A stretch of 64,000 bases of DNA from Acidobacteriota bacterium (GTDB taxonomy: Bacteria > Acidobacteriota > Vicinamibacteria > Vicinamibacterales > CAVVIG01). Below, piece by piece: positions 26,575-38,001 of this stretch. The stretch is taken from positions 37,176 through 101,175 of the forward strand of contig JACPZW010000024.1 in the NCBI GenBank assembly GCA_016195265.1, written 5' to 3'. The notes below the pieces were generated by a model, which made no database searches, had not been told where the DNA came from, and saw only the letters and a program-made list of their open reading frames with translations. The translations under genes were made by a program, and so were the position numbers. How positions within the stretch are numbered: the first letter of the stretch is position 1; each line of letters begins with the position of its first letter.

Positions 26575-29073
26575 ATGAAACCCACACGAACGCATCAATT
26601 GATTGCCGGATTCGTCGTGGCGCTGGGGCTGTTCGGCGCTGTGGCGTGGATCGGCGAATTTCGCATCACCCGCGCGCAGGAGACCGCGGCACTGGTGGCC
26701 CACACGCACGAAGTGCAGGCCGAGTTGAGCCAGCTGCTGTCGCTGATGCAGGACGTCGAGACCGGCGAGCGTGGCTTCGTCGTGACCGGCGATCCGGCGT
26801 TTCTTGAACCGTTCGAGAGTGCCAGTGTCCGAGCGTACGGCAACTTTCGATCGCTGTGCGCTCTCGCTAGCGGCGACCCACACCAACCGGTGAATTGCGA
26901 CGCGTTAGCGCCGTTAATCGCCAGGCGGATTGCGCGGTCGCAAGCCAATGTGGACCTGCGCCGGAATGTCGGGTTCGAGGCTGCGCGGCAAGCGATGGCC
27001 GGCGGCGAGGGCAAAGCCATCATGGACCAGATTCGCGCCGTGATTGCCCGAATGGACAACGAGGAGCAGATGTTGCTGGGACAGCGCTCCGCCGCGGCCA
27101 AACGGGAAACGAGCGGCGCCGTCTGGCTATCCGTGGCCGGCGCCGGCCTGGGCTTCATCCTGCTCGCCGGGATGTTCGCGCTCGTGCTGCGTGAGAACCG
27201 GCTGCGCCAACAGACGCAGGTGCAAGTCGACCGCTTTTTCACGCTGTCGCTCGACATGCTGTGCATCGCGGACATGAACGGCTATTTCAAACGGCTGAGC
27301 CCCGCGTTCAACCAGACACTCGGCTATACGACGGACGAGCTGCTGGCGCGGCCTTTTCTCGATTTCGTTCACCCGGATGATCGGGCGGCGACGCTGGCTG
27401 AAATGGAGAAGCTCAGCCGCGGCGTGCCGACGGTCCAGTTTGAGAATCGGTACCGGTGCCAGGATGGCTCGTGGCGATGGTTGTCCTGGAAAACTCAGCC
27501 GGTCGCCGAAGAAGGCCTGCTGTATGCCACCGCGCGCGACATTACCGAGCGCAGGGTGTCCGAGCAGAGTCTGCGGGAGGCCAACACGTTCCTCGATTCC
27601 GTGATCGAGAACATCCCGAACATGGTGTTCATCAAGGACGCGGCCGATCTCCGGTTCGTCCGCTTCAACCGCGCCGGCGAGACGTTGATCGGCCGGTCGC
27701 GCGATCAGCTGGTCGGTCGCAACGATTACGACTTGTTTCCCAGGGAAGAAGCGGATTTCTTCACGGCCAAAGATCGAGAGGTGTTGGCCAGCGGCACGGT
27801 CCTCGACATCCCGGAGGAGCCGATCAACGTCGCGGACGGCGGGATACGGACGCTGCACACGAAGAAGCTTCCAGTGCTGGACGAAAACGGGCGGCCGACG
27901 TACCTGCTTGGCATCTCCGAGGACATCACCGAGCGCAAGCAGGCCGAAGAAGCCCTCAAACAGAATGAACAACGCTTGAGTCTCGCGCTGGACGCCGGGG
28001 ACATGGGCGCGTGGGATTTGGATCTCGTACACGATACGGCCGTTCGGACGCTGAAACACGATCAGATCTTCGGCTACCAATCGCTCCAGCCCCAATGGGG
28101 CGCCGAGATCTTCATGGGCCATGTTGTCCCCGAGGACCGGGATCTCGTGCGCCAGAAATTCGAAGAAGCGTTTGCCATGGACCGCCTGCAGTTCGAATGC
28201 CGGATCCTGTGGAGCGACCACTCTCTTCATTGGGTCGCCGCTCACGGTCTTGTGTACCGCGATCAACAAGGCGCCCCAGCAAGAATGCGTGGGATTGTTA
28301 TGGACATCACCGGGCGTAAGCAGGCCGAGGAGCAAATCGCCCGGCTCAACGCCGACCTCCAGCTCGGCGCGCTCCACCTCCAGGAAGCGAACAAGGAGCT
28401 GGAGGCTTTCTCCTACTCCGTCTCGCACGACCTGCGCGCGCCGCTGCGGCACGTCCACGGCTACGTCGAGATGCTGCAACGGGCGACCGACGGCCAACTC
28501 TCGGAACAGGCCCAGCGGTTTCTGAACACCATCACGGAGGCGAGCGCCGAGATGGAGCAGCTCATCGACGACCTGCTCGCCTTCTCCCGCATGGGCCGGG
28601 CCGAGATGCGGGAATCCCGCGTGCGCCTGGACGACGCGGTGCAGGACACGATTCGGGGATTGGAAATGGCGACTCCGGGCCGGAACATCGTCTGGCGAAC
28701 GGCCCCGCTGCCGCCGGTCGTCGGCGATCCAGCCCTGATCAAGCAGGTGCTGGCCAACCTGATGGGCAACGCGGTGAAATACAGTCGCATGCGCGATCCG
28801 GCCGAGATCGAGATCGGCTGTGCGGGCGAAGAGGACGAACGGATCATCCTCTTCGTCCGCGACAACGGCGCCGGGTTCGACATGCAGTATGCGCACAAAC
28901 TCTTCGGCGTCTTCCAGCGGCTGCACCGGGCCGAAGAGTTCGAAGGCACGGGCATCGGCCTGGCCACCGTCCAGCGGATCGTGGCGCGGCACGGCGGCCG
29001 CGTGTGGGCGGAAGGCGCCGTGAACGAGGGCGCCACCTTCTATTTCACGCTGCAACCGTCGCCGTCCGCGTGA
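26575..29073 (+). CDS. CHASE3-PAS-PAS-PAS sensor histidine kinase
   Basis: The 832-residue membrane kinase has membrane segments at ~11-31 (LIAGFVVALGLFGAVAWIG) and ~183-205, with a CHASE3 sensor between them (DVETGERGFVVTGDPAFLEPF). Three PAS domains follow (about 218-325, 335-455, 462-582), then HisKA with His618 in SVSHDLRAPLRHVHGYVEML and an HATPase with N box NLMGNAVKYSR, VRDNGAGFDM and GTGIGLATVQRIVARHGG. This is the phytochrome-like kinase type usually paired with Rcp1-like receivers; such a receiver follows after 26 bases. Confidence 0.93.
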   Translation: MKPTRTHQLIAGFVVALGLFGAVAWIGEFRITRAQETAALVAHTHEVQAELSQLLSLMQDVETGERGFVVTGDPAFLEPFESASVRAYGNFRSLCALASGDPHQPVNCDALAPLIARRIARSQANVDLRRNVGFEAARQAMAGGEGKAIMDQIRAVIARMDNEEQMLLGQRSAAAKRETSGAVWLSVAGAGLGFILLAGMFALVLRENRLRQQTQVQVDRFFTLSLDMLCIADMNGYFKRLSPAFNQTLGYTTDELLARPFLDFVHPDDRAATLAEMEKLSRGVPTVQFENRYRCQDGSWRWLSWKTQPVAEEGLLYATARDITERRVSEQSLREANTFLDSVIENIPNMVFIKDAADLRFVRFNRAGETLIGRSRDQLVGRNDYDLFPREEADFFTAKDREVLASGTVLDIPEEPINVADGGIRTLHTKKLPVLDENGRPTYLLGISEDITERKQAEEALKQNEQRLSLALDAGDMGAWDLDLVHDTAVRTLKHDQIFGYQSLQPQWGAEIFMGHVVPEDRDLVRQKFEEAFAMDRLQFECRILWSDHSLHWVAAHGLVYRDQQGAPARMRGIVMDITGRKQAEEQIARLNADLQLGALHLQEANKELEAFSYSVSHDLRAPLRHVHGYVEMLQRATDGQLSEQAQRFLNTITEASAEMEQLIDDLLAFSRMGRAEMRESRVRLDDAVQDTIRGLEMATPGRNIVWRTAPLPPVVGDPALIKQVLANLMGNAVKYSRMRDPAEIEIGCAGEEDERIILFVRDNGAGFDMQYAHKLFGVFQRLHRAEEFEGTGIGLATVQRIVARHGGRVWAEGAVNEGATFYFTLQPSPSA

Positions 29074-29099
29074 CGCCGACCACAGAAACGAGGCAGGCC

Positions 29100-29567
29100 G
29101 TGGATTCCTTGAAACGCATCCTCATGGTCGAAGACAGCCCGCGAGACGCGGAACTGGCGCTCGACGCGCTCGCCGCACACCACCTGGCCAACGAAGTCGT
29201 CCACGTCCGGGACGGCGCCGACGCGTTGGACTACTTGCACCGGCGGGGCCAATTCGCAGGCCGATCGAATGGTCAGCCCGCCGTCGTCCTGCTGGATCTG
29301 AAGATGCCGAAGGTGGACGGGCTGGACGTGCTGCGCCAGATGAAGACCGATCCCCAGCTGAAGGTGATCCCCGTCGTCGTCATGACCTCATCGCGCGAAG
29401 AGGGCGACGTGCTCCGCAGCTACGAGCTGGGCGTGAATGCCTACGTGGTCAAGCCGATGAAGTTCGGCGAATTCGTGGACGCCGTGAAACAGGTCGGCGC
29501 GTTCTGGGCCATCATCAACGAGCCGCCGCCAGGGAGTCTGCGCGGCCGCGACCGCGCCCGTTCCTAG
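29100..29567 (+). CDS. Rcp1-type response regulator
   Basis: A 155-residue receiver beginning DSLKRILMVEDSPRDAELAL. Phospho-acceptor Asp66 is in VVLLDLKMPKVDGLDVL, the Thr/Ser in VVVMTSSREEGDVLRSYELG and the Lys in YVVKPMKFGEF. The insertion between helix 2 and strand 3 (HRRGQFAGRSNGQP) and the C-terminal helix are typical of the Rcp1 subgroup that serves phytochrome-like kinases. The GTG at 29100 was chosen as the start. It is the likely partner of the preceding kinase. Confidence 0.9.
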   Translation: MDSLKRILMVEDSPRDAELALDALAAHHLANEVVHVRDGADALDYLHRRGQFAGRSNGQPAVVLLDLKMPKVDGLDVLRQMKTDPQLKVIPVVVMTSSREEGDVLRSYELGVNAYVVKPMKFGEFVDAVKQVGAFWAIINEPPPGSLRGRDRARS

Positions 29568-29595
29568 TGCGCGCCAGAGAAACGGGAGGCCGGAC

Positions 29596-31533
29596 GTGAT
29601 ACGCCCAATCCGAGTGCTCCATTTGGAGGATGACGCTCGGGATGCGGAGGTGATTCACCATAAGCTGGAGGTCGAAGGCGTTGCCTGCGACATCGTCCTG
29701 GCACGCAGTAAAGACAGTTTCGAGGCGGCGCTGGCGCGGGAGCCGTTCGATCTCATCATCTCCGACTACAACGTGCCGGGCTACGACGGGACCTCCGCGA
29801 TCAAGCGGGCACAGAAGGAGCAACCCGACGCACCGGTGATCGTCATCTCCGGCTCGCTCGGCGAAGAGGAGGCGGTCAAGTGCCTCCACATTGGTGCGAC
29901 GGACTACCTGCTCAAACACCACCTCGACCGCCTGGCGCCCGCCGTGCAGCGGGCCATTCACGAAGCGGAGGAACACCGCAGACGCAAGGAGGCGGAACAA
30001 GCCCTGCGGTTACGTGAGCAACGACTCTCTTCCGTCTACGCGACTGTTGCCGATTGCCTCTTTCATATAGAGGTCGAAACGGATGGACGATACCGGTTCA
30101 TCTCGGTCAACACGGCGTTTCTCTCGACAACTGGCCTCAATTACAACCAAGTCGTTGGCAAGCGAGTCGACGAAGTGATTGCGGAACCGTCGCTGAGCCT
30201 GGTGTTGGCGAAATACGAAGAAGCGATCCGGGAGAGCAAGGTCGTGCGATGGGAGGAGACATCGGACTATCCGAACGGAAGGCTGACCGGTGAAGTAAGC
30301 ATTGCACCCGTTTTTGACGATGCCGGGAGTTGCACCCATTTGGTCGGCGCCGTCCATGACGTCACCGAGCGCAAGCAGTTGGAGGCCCAGTTCCGCCAGG
30401 CGCAGAAGATGGAAAGCGTGGGCCAGCTCGCCGGCGGCATCGCGCACGACTTCAACAACCTGCTCACCGTCATCAACGGAACGGCCGAACTCGCGCTGCG
30501 CCAGACGCAAGACGGCGATCCGCTGCACGAGGACTTACAGGAGATTTGCCGCGCCGGGGAGAGGGCCGCCGCGCTGACCCGCCAGCTGTTGGCCTTCAGC
30601 CGCAAGCAGATCCTGCAGCCCCAGGTGATCGACCTGTACCAGGTCGCCGCGGAGATGCAGAGCATGCTCCGGCGTTTGATCGGCGAGAACGTCAGCTTGG
30701 TGGTCGCGCCGGCCGAGGCCCCGTGCAGCGTCAAGGCGGACCCAGGGCAGATGGAGCAGGTGATCGCCAACCTGGCCGTGAATGCCCGGGACGCCATGCC
30801 CCAAGGCGGCCAGCTGACCATAGAGACGCAGAACGTCGAGATCGACGAGCGGTACGCGCGCGCGCATGGCGCGGCCGTGAAGCCCGGGCCCTACGTCCTG
30901 CTGGCGGTGAGCGATACGGGCGCCGGTATGGACGAGGCCACGCGCGCGCGCATCTTCGAGCCGTTTTTCACGACGAAGGAGCCGGGCAAGGGCACGGGCC
31001 TCGGGCTGTCAACCGTGTACGGCATCGTCAAGCAAAGCGAGGGGTTCATCTGGGTGTATAGCGAGGTCGGCCACGGGACCGGCTTCAGGATTTACCTGCC
31101 TCGTGTTGCCGAAGGCCCAAGCGTCAAGCGGCACAATTCGACGGTCACATCGACGCACGGCACCGAGACCATCCTCCTCGTGGAGGACGTGAGAGGGCTT
31201 CGTCACCTTGCCACGCGGATGCTCGTATCGGCGGGCTACACGGTGCTCGCCGCTGCCAATGGCGAGGAGGCGTTGTTGTTGCTGGAACGTGCCGACCAAG
31301 CGGTGCACCTGATGCTCACCGATGTGGTGATGCCTGGGATGAGCGGGCGGACGCTGGCGGAGCGGTTCGGCGCGACTCGCCCGGGGATGAAGGTGCTCTA
31401 CATGTCAGGCTACACTGACGACGCTGTCGTCCGCCACGGGGTCTTGGACGAAGGGTCCGCATTTCTCAGCAAGCCGTTCACCGCCGTGGAGCTGGTCCGG
31501 AAGGTTCGGGACGTACTCGATTCGGAAGGCTGA
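29596..31533 (+). CDS. Hybrid histidine kinase (REC-PAS-HisKA-HATPase-REC)
   Basis: The 645-residue cytoplasmic protein has an N-terminal receiver with Asp57 in LIISDYNVPGYDG, a PAS domain (~145-265) closing with HDVTERKQLE, a HisKA H-box with His284 in AGGIAHDFNNLLTVI, an HATPase (NLAVNARDAMP, VSDTGAGMD, GKGTGLGLSTVYGIV), and a C-terminal receiver with Asp576 in LMLTDVVMPGMSG and Lys in LSKPFT. Receivers on both ends suggest a phosphorelay hub that could take phosphate from the upstream kinase. GTG start at 29596. Confidence 0.93.
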   Translation: MIRPIRVLHLEDDARDAEVIHHKLEVEGVACDIVLARSKDSFEAALAREPFDLIISDYNVPGYDGTSAIKRAQKEQPDAPVIVISGSLGEEEAVKCLHIGATDYLLKHHLDRLAPAVQRAIHEAEEHRRRKEAEQALRLREQRLSSVYATVADCLFHIEVETDGRYRFISVNTAFLSTTGLNYNQVVGKRVDEVIAEPSLSLVLAKYEEAIRESKVVRWEETSDYPNGRLTGEVSIAPVFDDAGSCTHLVGAVHDVTERKQLEAQFRQAQKMESVGQLAGGIAHDFNNLLTVINGTAELALRQTQDGDPLHEDLQEICRAGERAAALTRQLLAFSRKQILQPQVIDLYQVAAEMQSMLRRLIGENVSLVVAPAEAPCSVKADPGQMEQVIANLAVNARDAMPQGGQLTIETQNVEIDERYARAHGAAVKPGPYVLLAVSDTGAGMDEATRARIFEPFFTTKEPGKGTGLGLSTVYGIVKQSEGFIWVYSEVGHGTGFRIYLPRVAEGPSVKRHNSTVTSTHGTETILLVEDVRGLRHLATRMLVSAGYTVLAAANGEEALLLLERADQAVHLMLTDVVMPGMSGRTLAERFGATRPGMKVLYMSGYTDDAVVRHGVLDEGSAFLSKPFTAVELVRKVRDVLDSEG

Positions 31534-31553
31534 GCTTCCGGCCAAGAGCCATC

Positions 31554-32801
31554 ATGCGCCTCATCACCAGAAACGACGCGTCGCTCGTCGTGGGCCTCAT
31601 CGCCGGCACCGTTGTGATCTTTCAACGGCCGCTCCGCTTTGTCTGGGAGACCGCGTGGGATGCGCAACAGCGCTACCACGTCGACCTGCTCCCGGCGCTG
31701 ACGATTTTCGTGGGCGTCTTCATCTTCCATGAGACCCGTAAGCGGCAGCAGGCGAAGGCCGAGGCGCTCGCCGCCGCCGCGGAAGCGGCCCAGGCCCGGA
31801 TGCGCTCGGCCGAGCTCGAGCGGCTGATGACCTTCAGCCAGGCGCTCGCGAACGCGCTGGATCCCGCGACGCTCCAGCAGGCCTTGTGGCGGCACCTGCC
31901 CGCGTTCGCCGGCGAGCGCGACTTCTGGGTGCTGGTGCGGCAACCTGATCGCTGGGAGACGTTTCTTCAGGAGACGACCGGCACCCCCAAGCGATCGCTG
32001 GAGGATCTCGAGGCGACTGCCGATCGCGCGCTGTCACCGGAGACCCTGCCCGACGCCCGCCTGATGGGCATCGTCGAGGGCGACCTCCTCTGTTTTCCGA
32101 TGGTCGCCGCCGGCGTGGCCGGGGGCGTCCTCGGGATTCACGACGGCGCCACGATCACCACCGATCAACGGAAGGCGCTCGGCGCCGCCACGGGGCTGCT
32201 TGCGATTGCCGTGAGAAACGTGCAGTTGTTGCAGGAGACGCGCGAGCACAGCCTGCGCGACAGCCTGACGAACTGCTTCAACCGCGGACATGGTCTCGAA
32301 ACGCTGGATCGGGAGCTGCACCGCGCGCGCCGTTCCCGGCAGCCGCTGTCGATCCTGATGTTCGACGTCGACCATTTCAAGACGATCAACGACGAGCTGG
32401 GGCACCTGCGCGGCGACGATCTGCTCCGCGCCGTCGGCGCGCAGCTCACGCGCGTGCTGCGGAGCACGGACGTGAGGTGCCGGTACGGCGGCGACGAGTT
32501 CCTGATCATTCTTCCCGACACGCCGTTGGCCGGGGCGCAGCAGGCCGCCGAGTTGGTGCGGCAGAAGATGGCGACGCTCGCGATGGTCGCGGGCGGCAAG
32601 ACCATCCCGGTCACGGTGAGCGTCGGCGTCGCCGCGGCCGGGCCCGCGGAACTCGGTATCACCGCGTTGATCGGGCGGGCAGACGACGCGTTGTATCAAG
32701 CCAAGCGGGAGGGAAGAAACCGGTGCAGCGTCGCCGGCGTCCCCGCCGCGTCCGAACCGCCGGCGATCGGCCCGCCCGCGACCGGCGCCAGCGGGCTGTG
32801 A
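31554..32801 (+). CDS. GGDEF-domain diguanylate cyclase
   Basis: The 415-residue protein has an N-terminal region with one or two hydrophobic segments (VVGLIAGTVVIF and LLPALTIFVGVFIF), a coiled coil (~60-95), a GAF-like sensor (~100-225) and a GGDEF domain (~245-400). The active site is RYGGDEFLIILPD near residue 312. An intact inhibitory I-site RSTD lies five residues before it, so feedback by c-di-GMP is likely. It should make c-di-GMP, opposing the HD-GYP enzyme of the same block. Confidence 0.92.
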   Translation: MRLITRNDASLVVGLIAGTVVIFQRPLRFVWETAWDAQQRYHVDLLPALTIFVGVFIFHETRKRQQAKAEALAAAAEAAQARMRSAELERLMTFSQALANALDPATLQQALWRHLPAFAGERDFWVLVRQPDRWETFLQETTGTPKRSLEDLEATADRALSPETLPDARLMGIVEGDLLCFPMVAAGVAGGVLGIHDGATITTDQRKALGAATGLLAIAVRNVQLLQETREHSLRDSLTNCFNRGHGLETLDRELHRARRSRQPLSILMFDVDHFKTINDELGHLRGDDLLRAVGAQLTRVLRSTDVRCRYGGDEFLIILPDTPLAGAQQAAELVRQKMATLAMVAGGKTIPVTVSVGVAAAGPAELGITALIGRADDALYQAKREGRNRCSVAGVPAASEPPAIGPPATGASGL

Positions 32802-32805
32802 ATGT

Positions 32806-33543
32806 ATGGTGACCGCGCAGGTCGCGATCGCATTGCTCAGTGTCGTCACGACCATCGCGGTCGCGGCGGCGTGCCTGGCGACACTGCGGGCGCGCGCCGC
32901 GCGGGCCGCGCTCCGCGCCGCCGATCAGACGCACAGCGAGAGCGCCGAGCGTGCCAGGAAAACGGAGGCGGACCGCCGGGTGGCCGACGACGTCGCGCAC
33001 GACCTCAGCGATCTGCTGACGGCGATTACCGGACACGCGGAGCTGCTCATCGCGAGCCTGGACCCGTCCGGCACGAGCATTCAGGACGCCCACGAGATTC
33101 GACGCGCCGCCTTGAGCGCCGCACGCCTCACCAGGCCGCTGCGCACCATCGGCGGCGGCGAGCGCGCGCCGGCCGGCGTGATTGCGCGACGGACGACGCC
33201 GGTGCTGGTCGTCGAAGACGAGCCCGGCATGCGCGAGCTCATCAGGCTGGTCCTGGTGCGGGCCGGCCACGAGGTCGTGACCGTCGCCGGCCCGCACGCC
33301 GCGCTCGCCGCGCTGCACCGTCTACCGGCGACCTCACTGATGCTCGTGGACGTCGTCATGCCCGAGATGGACGGGTACGACCTGGTGGCCGAAGCCAGGA
33401 AGATCTCGCCCGGCGTCCACGTCGTGTACATTTCGGCGTTCGCGCCCGATCCCACGCGCCATCCGAGCGGCGACGGCTTCCTCGCCAAGCCGTTTACCAG
33501 CGAGTCGCTCATCGGCATCGTCGAACGGGCGCTGTCGGGCTGA
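32806..33543 (+). CDS. Membrane-anchored DHp-receiver protein lacking an ATPase domain
   Basis: The 245-residue product has one membrane segment (VAIALLSVVTTIAVAAACLA), a DHp-like H-box with His65 in VADDVAHDLSDLLTAITGHA, and then directly a receiver with Asp182 in LMLVDVVMPEMDG and Lys in FLAKPFTSE. The HATPase_c domain expected between them is missing; a linker of about 20 residues joins the two. This is an unusual arrangement that could relay phosphate or act as a phosphatase sink. It starts just after the GGDEF gene. Confidence 0.78.
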   Translation: MVTAQVAIALLSVVTTIAVAAACLATLRARAARAALRAADQTHSESAERARKTEADRRVADDVAHDLSDLLTAITGHAELLIASLDPSGTSIQDAHEIRRAALSAARLTRPLRTIGGGERAPAGVIARRTTPVLVVEDEPGMRELIRLVLVRAGHEVVTVAGPHAALAALHRLPATSLMLVDVVMPEMDGYDLVAEARKISPGVHVVYISAFAPDPTRHPSGDGFLAKPFTSESLIGIVERALSG

Positions 33544-33618
33544 CGGCTCCGGCGCCTTGTGACTGATATCGTAAGGTGTGGTGGACGGGGCCGCCGGAGC
33601 GCGAGGAAGCAGAAAGCG

Positions 33619-35013
33619 ATGCAGGTCATCGACCGCGTCCGGCTCTTCATTCGCCAGCACGAGCTGATCGGCGCCGACACGCGCGTGCTCGCGGCGGTGT
33701 CCGGCGGATCGGATTCAGTGGCGCTCGCGCACGTCCTGCGCGACCTTGACGCCGCCGGCGATCTCCGGCTGTCCGGCCTCGTCCACTTCAATCATCAGCT
33801 CCGCGCGTCGGCGGTTGACGATGAGCGGCTGGCTGCAGGCGTGGCGCGATCGCTGAATGTTCCGGTGATCGTCGATCGCGTGGACGTCGCGGCGCGGGCG
33901 CGGAGCGAACACCGGTCGATCGAGGACGCCGCGCGGGCATCGCGCTACGAGTTCTTCGAGCGCGCGCGTGTCGAGGCCGGCGCCGACGTCGTCGCGCTCG
34001 GTCACACGCGCGACGATCAGGCGGAGACCGTGCTCCTGCGCCTCGTGCGCGGCGCTGGACCGCGCGGACTCTCGGGCATGCACCCGCGCCACGGCCACGT
34101 CGTCCGCCCGCTGCTCGGCTGCCGGCGCCATGACCTGCGCGAATGGCTCGAGCAACGCCAGATTCCGTTCATCGACGACGAATCGAACCAGGACGTCACG
34201 ATTCCCCGCAATCGCGTGCGCGCGGAGTTGTTGCCCCTGATCGAAACTCGATTCAACCCGAGCGTCGTCGACGTGCTGGCCGACGAGGCCGAGCTCGCGC
34301 GTGAAGTGTGGGCGTGGATGGAAGGCGAGTGTGACCGGTTCGGGCCGGCCCTAGACGTCGAGCGGCTGCGCGCGGCGCCGCGCGCGCTCGCGCGCCTCGT
34401 CGTGTGGCGCGCCCTGAACGGCGCCTCCGGCGGCCGGCCGATTTCGTTCAACCATGTGGACGCGGCCCTGCGTCTTATCGCGCATGCGGACGCGACGGTG
34501 GACCTGCCGGGCCAGCGCGTGCAACGGATCGGTCCGCGGATCGTCTTAACCCCTAGGGCCGCGAACGCCGTTCCGGCCGGGAAGATTGAGACCCTTTTCC
34601 AATATCCGCTGTCTATCCCAGGAGAGGTGACGTTGCCCGAGGTCGAATGCGTGGTGTCCGCCGAGACGGTCGCCGGCGAAAGCGGCGCCGTGCTCGCGGC
34701 TGGGCCCCTGAGTGCAACGCCGGGCAGCGGCCGGCACGCGATGGTCCGCCGCGATTTGTGCGGGGAGAGTTTGGTCGTACGAAACCGCCGTCCTGGCGAC
34801 CGGTTCAAACCGATCGGGTTGGGCGGGCAGAAGAAGCTGCAGGACCTCTTCGTGGACCGCAAGGTCGCGCGTCGCGACCGCGACGACGTGCCGATTGTGA
34901 CCGACGAAACGGGCAGGATCGTGTGGGTGGCCGGTTACGGCATTGACGAGGCTTTTCGGGTAACCGACCCCGTGCAGGGCGTGTTAATCTTGAAAATCAG
35001 GCAGGCTCGCTGA
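33619..35013 (+). CDS. tilS: tRNA(Ile)-lysidine synthase TilS
   Basis: TilS adds lysine to the CAT anticodon of tRNA-Ile2. The PP-loop is VLAAVSGGSDSVALAH near residue 24, followed by GLVHFNHQLR, ALGHTRDDQAETVLLRL, FIDDESNQD and IPRNRVRAELLP, and a C-terminal TilS domain (VVRNRRPGDRFKPIGLGGQKKLQDLF). ATG at 33619 gives 464 residues; the longer frame from 33559 adds 20 non-conserved residues. It leads the tilS-ftsH pair conserved in many bacteria. Confidence 0.94.
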   Translation: MQVIDRVRLFIRQHELIGADTRVLAAVSGGSDSVALAHVLRDLDAAGDLRLSGLVHFNHQLRASAVDDERLAAGVARSLNVPVIVDRVDVAARARSEHRSIEDAARASRYEFFERARVEAGADVVALGHTRDDQAETVLLRLVRGAGPRGLSGMHPRHGHVVRPLLGCRRHDLREWLEQRQIPFIDDESNQDVTIPRNRVRAELLPLIETRFNPSVVDVLADEAELAREVWAWMEGECDRFGPALDVERLRAAPRALARLVVWRALNGASGGRPISFNHVDAALRLIAHADATVDLPGQRVQRIGPRIVLTPRAANAVPAGKIETLFQYPLSIPGEVTLPEVECVVSAETVAGESGAVLAAGPLSATPGSGRHAMVRRDLCGESLVVRNRRPGDRFKPIGLGGQKKLQDLFVDRKVARRDRDDVPIVTDETGRIVWVAGYGIDEAFRVTDPVQGVLILKIRQAR

Positions 35014-35063
35014 CGCGCCGGCGCGCCTAAGCGGCTGCGGCAGTTGTTGTTGGGAGGCTGTGC

Positions 35064-36974
<1,911 letters not shown>

Positions 36975-36975
36975 C

Positions 36976-37055
36976 GCAATTTACAAGGTACAAGTGACAA
37001 TGAACAAAGAGATGCCGGCCATCTCCTTGTAAATTGTCACTTGTGAATTGTTCCT
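36976..37055. repeat. Inverted spacer ATTTACAAGG ... CTTGTAAATTGTCACTTGTG
   Basis: The left arm CAATTTACAAGGTACAAGTGACAATG pairs imperfectly with CATCTCCTTGTAAATTGTCACTTGTGAATTG. It overlaps the likely folP start codon, so folding could affect folP translation. Confidence 0.8.
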
Positions 37056-37918
37056 TTCCTCCCCGTCGACTCTTCTCCGTCCCTCTCGCGCACGGCCACG
37101 TCCTTCACCTCGGCGATCGCCCGCTCGTCATGGGCATCCTTAACGTCACGCCCGACTCCTTTGCCGACGCCAACCACTGCCTGGATCCGGACACCGCCGT
37201 CGCGGCGGCGCTGCGGCTGGAAGCGGACGGTGCGGATCTGATTGACGTCGGCGGCGAGTCCACGCGGCCGGGCGCGGATCCGGTTCCCGCTTCAGAGGAG
37301 CTGCGCCGCGTGAGGCCCGTCCTCGACGCGCTGCGCGGGCGGCTGCGCGTTCCCGTCTCCATTGACACGTACAAGTCGGAGGTCGCCGCCGAGGCCCTTG
37401 CCGCCGGCGCCGCGCTGGTCAACGACGTCAGCGGGCTGGACCGTGACCCGGCGCTCGCCCGCGTCGTGGCGGACGCCGGGGCCGCCCTCATCCTGATGCA
37501 CTCGCGCGGGCCGGCGACGGCAATGTACGCCCAGGCCTCGTACGGGGACATCGTTGCGGACGTCGCCGCCGAACTGCGGGACAGCATCGGCCGGGCCGCC
37601 GGGCAGGGCGTCCCGCGCGATCGGATCATCCTCGACCCCGGCGTCGGGTTTGCCAAACGCGCGGCGCACAGTTATGGTGTCCTCGCGCGGCTGCCGGAAC
37701 TGGCGGCGGCGCTCGACCGGCCGCTGCTCGTGGGACCATCGCGCAAGTCGTTCATGCGGGACGCGGTCGGCGATCGGCCGGCGCCGGAACGGGACTGGGG
37801 TACGGCCGCTGCGGTGACCGCCGCGGTCATGGCCGGCGCCCACATCCTGCGTGTGCATGCCGTCGCCGAGATGGCGCAGGTGGTGAGAGTCGCGGAGGAG
37901 ATACGACGACATGGCTGA
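37043..37918 (+). CDS. folP: Dihydropteroate synthase
   Basis: FolP joins p-aminobenzoate to dihydropterin pyrophosphate in folate synthesis. Motifs: LVMGILNVTPDSFAD near the start, IDVGGESTRPGADPV, VPVSIDTYKSEVA, LVNDVSGLDRDP, DRIILDPGVGFAK and VGPSRKSFM. The start lies inside the inverted spacer repeat; the GTG at 37043 is chosen, with TTG at 37034 as an alternative, so the first residues are uncertain. It precedes cdaA in the same orientation. Confidence 0.94.
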   Translation: MNCSFPPRRLFSVPLAHGHVLHLGDRPLVMGILNVTPDSFADANHCLDPDTAVAAALRLEADGADLIDVGGESTRPGADPVPASEELRRVRPVLDALRGRLRVPVSIDTYKSEVAAEALAAGAALVNDVSGLDRDPALARVVADAGAALILMHSRGPATAMYAQASYGDIVADVAAELRDSIGRAAGQGVPRDRIILDPGVGFAKRAAHSYGVLARLPELAAALDRPLLVGPSRKSFMRDAVGDRPAPERDWGTAAAVTAAVMAGAHILRVHAVAEMAQVVRVAEEIRRHG

Positions 37919-38001
37919 TGGCTTATGGCTGGTGGCACGGCTCGATGCGCCTATTCGAGCCGTTGCCATCGGCCATCACCATTAGCCCTCAGCCCTCAGC
38001 C
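37911..38001. repeat. GGCTGATGGCTTATGGCTGGTGG ... CCATCAGCCCTCAGCC inverted spacer
   Basis: The folP-cdaA spacer has a left arm ATGGCTGATGGCTTATGGCTGG and a right arm CGGCCATCACCATTAGCC then CTCAGCCCTCAGCCATG. The right arm supplies the cdaA ATG. Confidence 0.8.

Noticed and set aside
24143..33543. Genomic island integrated at the tRNA gene, carrying the signalling block
   Set aside because: No integrase, no direct repeat of the tRNA 3' end downstream, and codon use is like the neighbours.
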